A stretch of DNA of 36,082 nt. Source: a virus. Position 1 is the first letter of the stretch, and every line of letters starts with the position of its first letter. Of the stretch, positions 1-7,700 are shown in pieces. Position numbers and translations under genes: made by a program. Location: positions 1-36,082 of IMG/VR virus record IMGVR_UViG_3300044678_000997; one strand, written 5' to 3'. Below the pieces are notes generated by a model. It searched no databases. It worked only from the letters and a program-made list of their open reading frames with translations, and had not been told where the DNA came from.

Positions 1-127
1 CGCGTCCTGCTCTGCCCATGTGCGAGTGCCGGCGATGACGACGCAATCAACTCCGAGTTGTTGGAAGTGCTTCTTGGCCTCGATCACGAAAGCCTCCATC
101 ACGGGGCGCACCTTGGGGAGCAAGGTG
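1..127. repeat. Exact direct repeat of the window's right end (circularisation overlap)
   Basis: These 127 bases are identical to bases 35956-36082. Joining the two copies restores an uninterrupted endolysin reading frame, so the contig represents a circle of 35,955 bp. The length of 127 is a common maximum k-mer size in short-read assemblers, so the overlap is most likely an assembly signature of a circular or circularly permuted genome, not a biological terminal repeat. Confidence 0.95.
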
Positions 128-159
128 TCGAGGTTCTTCTGTGAGCGGGCGTCGATCAT
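1..159 (-). CDS. M15 peptidoglycan endopeptidase (endolysin), N-terminal part; gene continues at the right end
   Basis: This is the start of the endolysin gene that is completed at 36082-35665. The ATG lies at 159-157 and overlaps the holin stop as ATGA, which fixes the start by translational coupling. A GGGAG Shine-Dalgarno-like element sits a few bases upstream, inside the holin gene. Across the circular join the protein is 149 residues and begins MIDARSQKNLDT. The catalytic motifs are in the right-end part and are described there. The split is an artefact of where the circle was opened. Confidence 0.85.
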   Translation of the reverse strand, partial: MIDARSQKNLDTLLPKVRPVMEAFVIEAKKHFQQLGVDCVVIAGTRTWAEQDA

Positions 160-560
160 TTGGAGACTCCCTTGACCTTTTCCCATGACCTAAAGCCTCC
201 CAATCCGAGGAGGCCGAACAACACGGTATTCAGCGCATCATGGTCGAGTGCAACGACCGGCGCCGGCTGCTTCGTGTAGAGGGTGTAGGCGAACGAGAAG
301 AAGGGTTGGATGACGAATTGCCATGCAAAGGCCGTGGCGCATACCCACCCCACGCAGGGACGCCACCCGGATACAAAGATGTTGGAAGAACCGGCCTCGA
401 CTTGATTGATTTCTGTCTGCGCTTTGGCGGCATCCGCTTCGATTTGGATCAACTGCTGTTGAAGCTCGGCATGGATCTTGATCTGTGCGTCCCGATCTGG
501 AACGAACTTGTTCACGATGCCTCCAATAGTCGTGACCATTTGGGGAATATCCCAAGTCAT
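156..560 (-). CDS. Holin, GTA-type 3TM family
   Basis: A 134-residue membrane protein that probably forms the inner-membrane lesion releasing the endolysin. An N-terminal part with a coiled-coil-like stretch (about 20-55) is followed by a hydrophobic block at 62-90 that includes the signature FVSGWRPCVGWVCA. A second hydrophobic helix (about 108-125) ends in FRSWEKVKG. This arrangement is characteristic of the holin family first described for release of gene-transfer-agent particles, which is also widespread in phages. It lies between a small membrane protein and the endolysin, overlapping the latter by 4 bases. The family call rests on recognised motifs, not on a search. Confidence 0.8.
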   Translation of the reverse strand: MTWDIPQMVTTIGGIVNKFVPDRDAQIKIHAELQQQLIQIEADAAKAQTEINQVEAGSSNIFVSGWRPCVGWVCATAFAWQFVIQPFFSFAYTLYTKQPAPVVALDHDALNTVLFGLLGLGGFRSWEKVKGVSK

Positions 561-566
561 AAAAGT

Positions 567-800
567 CTATTTATCGGTGTTGAGCCGGTGTTCAATGGTG
601 ATGATTTTCTCCCCTAACATCTCAATCTTTTGGGTCTTCTGTCCTGCAAAGAACAGACTCCCGAAAATCTGGACGACCAGAATGCCAATAACAGTTTGAA
701 TCAGGCGATGATTCCGATCAGCAACCAAGGCCCGTTCCTCAAGGACGGTCTCTATACGCTCAAGTTTAAGGCGTAAAACTGCTACATCATCTGCGCTCAT
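567..800 (-). CDS. Small membrane protein of the lysis cassette
   Basis: A 77-residue protein with a charged helix predicted to coil (about 5-33), one transmembrane segment (about 36-54, IGILVVQIFGSLFFA) and a second charged helix at the C-terminus. The topology resembles XhlA-like proteins or small accessory holins, but no diagnostic motif is present. It sits 6 bases upstream of the holin gene and is probably co-transcribed with the holin and endolysin. A promoter-like sequence ends 7 bases before its ATG, so this gene may open the lysis transcript. A role as antiholin or second holin is inferred from position and topology. Confidence 0.65.
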   Translation of the reverse strand: MSADDVAVLRLKLERIETVLEERALVADRNHRLIQTVIGILVVQIFGSLFFAGQKTQKIEMLGEKIITIEHRLNTDK

Positions 801-807
801 TTAACAT

Positions 808-836
808 CGTCTACCTGACTGATGTTAAATAGGCAA
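808..836 (-). promoter_or_regulatory. Candidate promoter for the lysis genes
   Basis: On the minus strand TTGCCT (836-831) is followed by a 17-base spacer and TAGACG (813-808), then 7 bases before the ATG at 800. The same geometry recurs at other gene starts in this genome. Transcription starting about 7 bases after the -10 element would give a leaderless message. The element overlaps the end of the upstream gene. An inverted repeat TTAACATC/GATGTTAA also lies here. Confidence 0.45.
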
Positions 837-1035
837 GAGAAACCGCAATATAAATGACTGCGCCGGTGATGTTATCGTCGGGGATACCCTTCTTGATAAG
901 CTCCGTTCTGACCTCGTTGTAGGCAATTTGGGTTCGGACAACCCCAGGGTATTTGTCCTCGGAGAGCTTGAGAACCCTGCGTTTTGCGACAGGGTAGCAC
1001 TTGATTAAAAGCCAGAGGTCGCGGAGGAGTTTCAT
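811..1035 (-). CDS. Hypothetical protein with a C-terminal hydrophobic segment
   Basis: A 74-residue protein I do not recognise. It has a basic N-terminal half (LLIKCYPVAKRRVLKLSE) and a hydrophobic C-terminus (about 57-72, AVIYIAVSLAYLTS) that could be a membrane helix. It is directly adjacent to the upstream 85-codon gene, with no gap, and precedes the lysis genes. Its position suggests a lysis accessory or tail-region function, but nothing in the sequence decides this. Confidence 0.55.
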   Translation of the reverse strand: MKLLRDLWLLIKCYPVAKRRVLKLSEDKYPGVVRTQIAYNEVRTELIKKGIPDDNITGAVIYIAVSLAYLTSVR

Positions 1036-1293
1036 CTAGGCAGAGTGCTGGGCGATCAGGTCGCGGAGTTGCTGTTGGACATCGGCGGGCAGGAGCGCTG
1101 CGGCACGGAAGGCATCTTCGTTTTCCTGCATGACGCGCTGCACCTCGGCGGCATCGTAGGAGGCCAGTACTTCCTCCACACGCGCCTGTAGGTAGGCTTC
1201 GGGAGTGGTCTGCTCGGCACCCTCGACGCTGTTGGCGCGAGAGACGATGGCGTTGAGGCCGGAGAGTTTGGAGGGGTCGATGGAGAGAGTCAT
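1036..1293 (-). CDS. Hypothetical protein
   Basis: An 85-residue, mostly helical acidic protein with no recognisable motif (MTLSIDPSKLSGLNA at the N-terminus; many Ala, Glu and Gln in the C-terminal half). It abuts the next gene directly and follows the tail-fibre genes, so it is probably expressed with the late genes. No function is assigned. Confidence 0.55.
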   Translation of the reverse strand: MTLSIDPSKLSGLNAIVSRANSVEGAEQTTPEAYLQARVEEVLASYDAAEVQRVMQENEDAFRAAALLPADVQQQLRDLIAQHSA

Positions 1294-1300
1294 AGGAAAA

Positions 1301-1332
1301 GGCTGTTAGGCTGAAGGCTGAAGGCTGTTAGG
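1301..1332. repeat. Short tandem repeat of GGCTGAA
   Basis: The plus strand reads GGCTGTTA, then GGCTGAA twice, then GGCTGTTA, spanning the 3' end of the 60-codon gene and the short gap after it. On the minus strand it encodes the protein end SLQPSA. I associate repeats giving SLQPSA-like translations with some Verrucomicrobiota genomes, from memory only; this is a weak host hint. Confidence 0.6.
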
Positions 1333-1488
1333 TTCTGAATCTGAGGCGTCCTGCTTGATCGCTGATGCGAGGACTTCGATGGCCTGTTGGATGGCGATGA
1401 ATCCTTGTCGAGAGATGGCGTTGATGTTGCGTGGCTCGAGAGCTTCGGAGATCAGTTGCAGGGCTTGGGCGGGGGTCATGTTGTTCAT
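1306..1488 (-). CDS. Hypothetical small protein
   Basis: A 60-residue helical protein (MNNMTPAQALQLISEALEP) of unknown function lying directly after the distal fibre gene. The last residues, NSLQPSA, are encoded by a tandem DNA repeat, so the C-terminus may have been acquired or shifted by repeat insertion. The start could be either of the two methionines at positions 1 and 4. It is likely to be part of the late transcript. Confidence 0.5.
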   Translation of the reverse strand: MNNMTPAQALQLISEALEPRNINAISRQGFIAIQQAIEVLASAIKQDASDSEPNSLQPSA

Positions 1489-1491
1489 AGA

Positions 1492-2415
1492 TTAGGCGAG
1501 GGCTACGGACTTCAGAGTGCCTCCATCATTCACCCACAGCTTCACATTTCCTGTGGTCGTGTTCTTAATGACCCTGCACCTTGTCGATGGAACATCCGAG
1601 GTGGTTGGGTCTGCCGCTTGAGAGGAAAAAGTCCACTCTAACCCGACATAAAAAGTTGCATAGGTGTTGCCCCTGATCCTAGCTCCAAGGATTCCTGCTG
1701 AATAAAGGTCAAATGCTCTTGCCGTCCCCGTGCCGCCAGCCTCGGTTCCGATTTCGAGGACGTTGCTGTTCCAGCGCATGAAGCCGCGCTCGAAGTTTGT
1801 CAGTCCTACGTCCGTGTAGTTATAGAGGCGGAATGTCTGTGGCACGGGCGAGGCGGCAGTCCCGCCATTTCGCAGGGCAAGCGTGTTGGCAGCATCGCGG
1901 GCGAGGATGGTGTCTGGATTGACTGCCGGATTGCTCGACAACGTAAACCCAAGAGTGGAATTTAAGGCAATCCTCACCCCTCCTGTAAGAGCTGCGGAGT
2001 TAGTGTATAGGTCACTCGGAGTGCTAAACTGTCCCGATTTCAGAACGGTGAACCGACTCGTACCTCCAACCTGCAAATCGAGGAGGCGGCTCGTTGAAGC
2101 ACTCGCCGTGTCGGTGACATTGAGCAAGATTCCCCTAGCAACACCCGTCGTGTTCCAAGTGCCGCTGAGATCGAGAAGCGGGGTCGTGTTCGTTCCGGTG
2201 ACCGAGTAGCTGGCAGTCAGGGCAGACGTGTTTGCGGCGGCAGTGATCGTCTGGCCGACTGAGAAGGAGTTGTTGATGTTGTCGAGCGAGACATTCGACG
2301 AGAGTCGCGCATCGGCAAGGGTTCCGGTAGTAAGGAGCGATGCGTCCGTGGTGGCACTTCCACCCGATCCAACCAGATCAAGCTTGTTAGTGATAGGGTT
2401 GAATTGGTAGCCCAT
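1492..2415 (-). CDS. Tail fibre / receptor-binding-like protein
   Basis: A 307-residue Thr-, Ser-, Gly- and Asn-rich protein with a repetitive beta-rich composition, as expected for a trimeric fibre shaft. It contains short recurring patterns such as LLDLSGTWNTTG and LLDLQVGGTSRF, and later FERGFMRWNSNVLEIGTEAGG, which I associate with environmental phage fibre proteins. The N-terminus (MGYQFNPITNKLDLVG) is typical of distal fibre pieces that attach to another fibre protein. It lies 2 bases after another fibre-like gene. Host adsorption is inferred from composition and position; no enzyme motif is seen. Confidence 0.7.
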   Translation of the reverse strand: MGYQFNPITNKLDLVGSGGSATTDASLLTTGTLADARLSSNVSLDNINNSFSVGQTITAAANTSALTASYSVTGTNTTPLLDLSGTWNTTGVARGILLNVTDTASASTSRLLDLQVGGTSRFTVLKSGQFSTPSDLYTNSAALTGGVRIALNSTLGFTLSSNPAVNPDTILARDAANTLALRNGGTAASPVPQTFRLYNYTDVGLTNFERGFMRWNSNVLEIGTEAGGTGTARAFDLYSAGILGARIRGNTYATFYVGLEWTFSSQAADPTTSDVPSTRCRVIKNTTTGNVKLWVNDGGTLKSVALA

Positions 2416-2417
2416 GA

Positions 2418-2837
2418 CTACGACTTGGTGACGGAGACCAGATTCGATCCGCTATAGGCAAGCGTGAGGGTGGCAACCGTAGTGCCACTCGCTCCACCCG
2501 ACTTGTACACAACGGACGTCAGGTTGCCGCTGGTGTAGGAGAGGGAGATGTAATCATTCGGAGGGATCGCCATGCCTGCGATGGAGGCCGCACTTGCCTT
2601 CGTCGCTGCGACATCAGCCGCAGTCGTGGTCAGGATCGCATTAGTGACATCTTGTTTCCCTTCTATGTCAGAAAGATCCGCAGTCAGGTTAGCTTCCGTG
2701 TCAACCAGCAACCTCCCCGTGGTTGCGTCCACAAGGAGAGGTGCTGCCGGCCCTGTCTGCTCGACGGCAGGGAGGGCATCCCCACTTGTCCAGCGGACAG
2801 CAGGACGGGTTAAATGCGGATTAAGGAAGTCGGACAT
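2418..2837 (-). CDS. Tail-fibre-associated protein
   Basis: A 139-residue protein that begins MSDFLNPHLTRPAVRW. Its Ala/Thr-rich middle part is probably a coiled coil or collar, and its C-terminus is beta-rich (about 95-139, alternating Ser, Thr, Val, Gly). It lies between a 40-residue acidic protein and the 307-residue fibre. It is probably a connector or short fibre. The assignment rests on composition and synteny. Confidence 0.55.
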   Translation of the reverse strand: MSDFLNPHLTRPAVRWTSGDALPAVEQTGPAAPLLVDATTGRLLVDTEANLTADLSDIEGKQDVTNAILTTTAADVAATKASAASIAGMAIPPNDYISLSYTSGNLTSVVYKSGGASGTTVATLTLAYSGSNLVSVTKS

Positions 2838-2840
2838 GGA

Positions 2841-2963
2841 CTACTTCTTTTTCTCGACAGCAGGGGCTTCCTCTACGGGAGCTTCAACGGGTTTCTCAAC
2901 CTCGGAGAAGGTCTCAATCGTCAGGATGTCGGATGTCTGGGGGTGGGTTTCGAGTGATGGCAT
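2841..2963 (-). CDS. 40-residue acidic/Pro-rich protein
   Basis: A short open frame (ATG at 2963-2961, stop TAG at 2843-2841) filling the gap between two tail genes. The protein starts MPSLETHPQTSD and ends in a Glu/Pro/Val-rich segment followed by KKK. The tight packing (3 bases before the next gene's ATG and 12 after the previous stop) supports it being real. No family is recognised. It may be a small virion or chaperone component. Confidence 0.45.
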   Translation of the reverse strand: MPSLETHPQTSDILTIETFSEVEKPVEAPVEEAPAVEKKK

Positions 2964-2975
2964 GGTCGTGGAGGG

Positions 2976-3398
2976 TCAGGGGTTGAGAATGTCGGGCCAA
3001 GTTTCCTTGATTTCGGAGAGCGTGTCGGGGAGGGGGAGCTTGGTCACATCGCGTAGCTCCTGCTTTGCTATCGCAATCTGCGATGCCTTCACGGAGTCTT
3101 CCACCTCGATTGCCTTCATGTAGTCCACATCCAGCTTTGACAGGATCGGCTTCCTAGCCTCGCGGAACTTGTCGAGATGGAGTGCCTTCGCCTTGTCGAT
3201 GTTGACCTCTGCTCCTGCTTCCTCGTTGAAGTCGTAGGCGTTGAAGTAGTCGTTATCGACTTCAAGCGAGTCCACGATCTTATAGGGGACACCCTCTGGG
3301 ACATCCTTTGCGGCGATCTCTTCAATCGACAGGCTCGGATCAGCGGGGATAATGACCGCGACTTGTCCGTTTGGCTGGGGGTAGGTGATGAAGGGCAT
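2976..3398 (-). CDS. Tail-fibre assembly / chaperone-like protein
   Basis: A 140-residue protein starting MPFITYPQPNGQVAVI. Its C-terminal half has the pattern REARKPILSKLDVDYMKAIE followed by a KQELRDVT segment. That helical pattern recurs in phage tail accessory proteins encoded next to fibre genes and often annotated as tail assembly chaperones. It lies immediately after the large fibre gene (5-base gap). Folding or attachment of the fibre is the likely role, by synteny. Confidence 0.6.
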   Translation of the reverse strand: MPFITYPQPNGQVAVIIPADPSLSIEEIAAKDVPEGVPYKIVDSLEVDNDYFNAYDFNEEAGAEVNIDKAKALHLDKFREARKPILSKLDVDYMKAIEVEDSVKASQIAIAKQELRDVTKLPLPDTLSEIKETWPDILNP

Positions 3399-3403
3399 AG
3401 TGA

Positions 3404-4753
3404 TTAGTTTCCGAATACTTGGATATTCACTATCGACATATCGTATCCAGCATTCACTAGATATATATTATACTTAAATGATGAAGTTGTATAAACTGTA
3501 GCTCCTCCAGAAAAGTTACTGCTGGTGCCAGATCCAGTTGAGTTTATTGACCCTACGACTGCATAATCCGCATCTGCCATAGGCGTTGCAAAATTGACCG
3601 TGTAGTTGCCTGTGTTGTTCTTTGTGATGGAGGAGACGTTGTAGCTAGAGCGGATTGCGCTTCTATTCCATGCAAAACCAGAGGCAGCTCCGTTGCCATT
3701 AACTGTCTGCGAAACCGTCGCAGGGCCAGCAAGGAGTGTGAATTGCACCACCGTCGATGAGACGATATTGGTGATCTGAACCCCTACCGTGGAGACATTG
3801 ACTCCGCCGAGTGTTTGATTAGTTCCAGAGATGTTAAATGTGTAGGTATTTCCCAAATTGGCAGATGTCCAGCCGCCTGCACCAGACCAAGTTCCTATGC
3901 TGCTTCCACTTGTCACTGATAGACTGCTCCCAGCCCCAGCGGTTCCTGAAGCATTCAATTCTCCATTGAAATTAACCCAACATTTTGCGATCTGAAGCCT
4001 CTCCGTGGTTCCGAGCTTCGCGGCAGTGATGGTGTTGTTGGGAACTGTGGCGGCAATGGTAGCGTTTGCAGACCCGTCAAATGAGGCCGTGCCGGTGACA
4101 TCTCCAGAGAGACCAATGGTGCGAGGCGTGGTCAGTCTCGTAGCTGTCGAGGCATTACCCGTAACGGCTCCCGTTACAGGGCCATTAAACGAGGTAGCAG
4201 TCAGGTTGCCAAAGGCATCCCAGACAGGGCCACCCGTGGACAGCTTGCCCGGAGTGATGCCACCCGCCAGCATGGTGTTGGTAATCGCACCAGCGGCGAT
4301 ACCGCCCGAGGACTGCGGCACCCAAGCAGGGGTTGCACCGGCAGAGGAGGCTTGAAGCACATAGGGGGCGGCTCCTGATGCGGTTGCCGTGCCAGGGATC
4401 GTCGCGGCTTCCTGCACAAGCATGGTGAGCTTGTCTAAAGCCTTCTCATGGGCAGAGGCAGGGAAGCGGTCGCCGGTAGTGTAGGAGGTGAGTTGAGTCT
4501 TGGAGGTGCTACGAGTAATGATGACCGTGGAGGTCGCAGGGATAGCGGAGGTCGTTGTGATACTGCCAGTTGTGCCGTTGCCGCCCGTGACCGTGTAGCC
4601 CGTGCCATTGACCAATGTCGTAGGCACTCCTCCCGTGTTGACCACTACAGAGAGATCGGTAGCGTCGAAGAACGGAAAAGAGACGGGATATGCCGCAGAA
4701 GTAGAGGCATTTCCAGAGTAGGTTACTTGAGAGGCAGTCGTAGAAACGGACAT
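3404..4753 (-). CDS. Tail fibre protein with T7-fibre-like N-terminal domain
   Basis: A 449-residue protein. Residues 1-120 resemble the virion-attachment domain of T7-type fibres: SGNASTSAAYPVSFPFF, then a beta domain, then RFPASAHEKALDKLTMLVQE. A Gly/Ala/Thr/Ser-rich shaft follows, and then a beta-rich C-terminal receptor-binding part (about 250-449). It follows the giant internal protein gene and opens the fibre block. A promoter-like element ends 8 bases before its ATG. The attachment-domain call is a family recognition; host-receptor binding is inferred. Confidence 0.8.
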   Translation of the reverse strand: MSVSTTASQVTYSGNASTSAAYPVSFPFFDATDLSVVVNTGGVPTTLVNGTGYTVTGGNGTTGSITTTSAIPATSTVIITRSTSKTQLTSYTTGDRFPASAHEKALDKLTMLVQEAATIPGTATASGAAPYVLQASSAGATPAWVPQSSGGIAAGAITNTMLAGGITPGKLSTGGPVWDAFGNLTATSFNGPVTGAVTGNASTATRLTTPRTIGLSGDVTGTASFDGSANATIAATVPNNTITAAKLGTTERLQIAKCWVNFNGELNASGTAGAGSSLSVTSGSSIGTWSGAGGWTSANLGNTYTFNISGTNQTLGGVNVSTVGVQITNIVSSTVVQFTLLAGPATVSQTVNGNGAASGFAWNRSAIRSSYNVSSITKNNTGNYTVNFATPMADADYAVVGSINSTGSGTSSNFSGGATVYTTSSFKYNIYLVNAGYDMSIVNIQVFGN

Positions 4754-4761
4754 TGCCGCTA

Positions 4762-4790
4762 CTACTAACTAAAGTTAGTGCGCTCGGCAA
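4762..4790 (-). promoter_or_regulatory. Candidate promoter for the tail-fibre block
   Basis: On the minus strand TTGCCG (4790-4785), 17 bases, TAGTAG (4767-4762), then 8 bases to the ATG at 4753. It contains a perfect inverted repeat ACTAACT-AA-AGTTAGT (4764-4779) covering the spacer and -10 region, a possible operator. The 12 bases at 4786-4797 (GGCAAGAGGAAT) recur at 23362-23373, in front of another gene start. Confidence 0.5.
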
Positions 4791-4798
4791 GAGGAATG

Positions 4799-7700
4799 TT
4801 AGTCTCCTGTTACTGCTTTCTTTGCGTTCTTACTAACTCCGAAGGCATCGTTGGCTAGATGGGACAGGGAAGCGGCTGCGGCAATGCTCTCGTTGAACAA
4901 GCCCCCCACGCTCAAGATGCCGTCGATGTCCTTAAAGGTCATCTCCCAATCGGCGTCACCCTCGACATATTTGGGGATGTGCTTCATGGCCCGGATGAAC
5001 CCGCCAAAGTTAATCAGGGAGCCGGTCTGGTGGTACTGGTTCACGGCATCATAGAATCCCGTGCTGACGGCGTCACCAAGGACGGGGATGCCCCTGACTT
5101 GGATGGAGTCAACCAAGGTCGAAGTCAGCATCCGCTTTAGCCCCCAATGCTTCTCGTCAAACCACTCGTCATCGTCGTCGTCCCTCGCGTCACTCCAGGC
5201 ATTGCGGATGACATTGCCGAGTAGGGAGTTGAGGACAACCAAGGAAACCAATGTCCTGCCGATACGGGCGGGGTCTTGGACATTGATGGCATAGGCGGCA
5301 AGCCCCAGGTTCTTGCGCGACTCCGAGGCAAAGGCCCAGAAGTTGCGGATAAGCCCCGTGGAGGTGTTTTCAATGACCGACCTTGCGCCCATGCGCGTAG
5401 GTTGGGCGAGCTTGTCCACGGCCCTTTCTGCGACACTCTTGGCGTATGCTTCGGGGGAGGGGATGCCCATCTGCTTCGCCTGCTTGAGGTGGTAGTCGTA
5501 GGTGATGGCATAGGTGCCTGCCGTGAAGATGGCATCTGCCCCGGAGATGAGGCGACCTAGCTTCTCGACGGCAGACTTGACCACATTCGGGCGATCCGAC
5601 TTCAACCCCTCGACTGCCTGCCTGACAATCGGGGGCATCTCGTTAAGCCTGCGCTGGATATAGTCAGACTCAAATGCCGCCTTCCACCCCAGATTGCCAG
5701 AGAGGAGTTTGCTCATGCGTAGGATGTAGGCGCCGGTGGGCATCTCTGCGAGTGCCGCCCCTAGCTGCGTGGACTGAATGATGATCGTGCCGATCCTGCC
5801 GACAAGGGCGACCCGTGCCGCCCTGCCTCCAGCTTCCGAGATATCCTTGGATAGTCCAAGCTGCGCCTCTGCGCTACGGACTCCACCCTGCGAGAAGAGG
5901 TCTGTCCAGGTGTTGAGGACTGCCTTGGCCTCCTTGCCGCCCTTGGCCTCGATAGCATTCTGGACATCGCGGTTGCGGAGGATGCCATTGGCCTCTGCCA
6001 TGAAGGGGGCGTAAGCCTTCCAATGCTCCATCTGCTTCGTATGGGCAATGTAGGTCTGGAGGGCGTCTTGGAACTTCGGCTCGGCAATCGCCTGCCCACG
6101 GGATCGAAGCGCACCGGGAGAGGTTCCCCTTGCCGCCATGACGCCTCCCGTTACAGGGTCGATAGCAGTTCCAGCGGGGGCATTCACGGGGGCAACCGTG
6201 ACAGGGGAGTAGTTCGCTATCTTGGGGAGGTTGATCCCGTTCAGCGCCTTGTAGACTTTATTAATTGAGTCGTATTCGGTGTCGTACTTCTTGAGGAGGA
6301 AGTCGCGGAGTGCCTTCGCCTCCTTGGAGAGATTGGCTTCCAGAAGGTCAACAAACTCCTGCGTGTAGTTCCATGCGGAGATGGGCTTTCCTCCATCGTC
6401 GAGCTTGCCGATCATGTGCCGCTTCCCATCCTCCTGCATCCAGAGCATCGTTGCGGCGACTGCCTCCATCTCGGAGAACTCCAGGTTGCTCCAGCGTGTC
6501 CCCTCAAACGGCTTGAGAGACTTCTGTGCCATCTTCCAGCGGAGTTGTTCACCCTTGAGCTTGTCCTTGCCGGCAAGCCCCGCAAAGAACTTGGAAATCT
6601 CGTCCATCTTGGACTGCGTGGCATCTTCCTTCTGGGAGTTGGCGTTGCGCTCACCATTGGCTAGGCGGGTCGCAATATCGGATTTTTCACCAAAGAGGAC
6701 AGAGACGAACTGATCGAAAGAGATGAGGTTGAAGTACCCCTTCTTGAACTTGCCCTTCCATCCGTTCTCCTTCTTGTCGGCCTCCTGACGCTCGGATAGG
6801 ACGCCCTCCTTGCCGGTCGCGGCGATGGCTTCCATGCGGCCGGCTTCCCGCTGCTCCTTCTCCTGCGTCTTCTTGAGGATGAAGTTGTAGTAACCCTTGG
6901 CCCAAGTCTCCTTGAGCGTAGCGATGGCATGGGCCTTGGCGTTGGAATCCTTGTTCCTCCACCCCCCGACTAGACCGATCAAGTCGGCCTCGCGGATCAG
7001 GCGAGCCTCATCTGATGGGGATAGATCCTCGGAATCAATGCGTGAATCAATCGCGGCAAGGTGGGCATTGATCTCCTCTGCACTCCACCTCTGCGCTTCC
7101 TTGACCTTGGCAAAGAGGTCTTGGATGTCGGCCCCGATGCCCTTGGGCTTTTCACCTGGCTTGTCCTTCTTGGGTTTGGATCGTTCAAAGACCCTGTAAA
7201 GCTCCTCGTCGTACTCGTTGGAGAGGTACTTCTCCAACTGCTCGTCGATCATGCGGACACGATCTCTGAAGAAGTTGGCGAGGAAGGTGTCACCAGTTCC
7301 CCCACGGGCTAGGACTCCAAACCCTCCCACCTTGCCTCTCACCTCTGCCGGCAACTGGCGGAGGATGACCTCTAGCTCGGCAATGCCTTGGATGAGCTTT
7401 GCCCTGCGGATCTTCTCCGGGGCCGCGCCTCCCTCCTTGAGTGCGTCGAGGATGTCCTTATTCTCCGCGAGGACTGCCTTAAAACGTTCCTTGGCCCTCT
7501 CGTAGAGTGCCATGCGGCCCTCGGCAAACTGCGTTGTGTCTGCGACTGCCTTGTTGACTCGATCAATCTGCTCTTGGGATTGGATGGAGAAGGACTTGTC
7601 GCCGTCCACCGGGACATCCTCAACACTTACGGGTTGCCCGTTCTTCTCGGTGATCTGGATATGCTTGCCGTCAAAGATGACGAAGTTGTGGGTCTGATTA

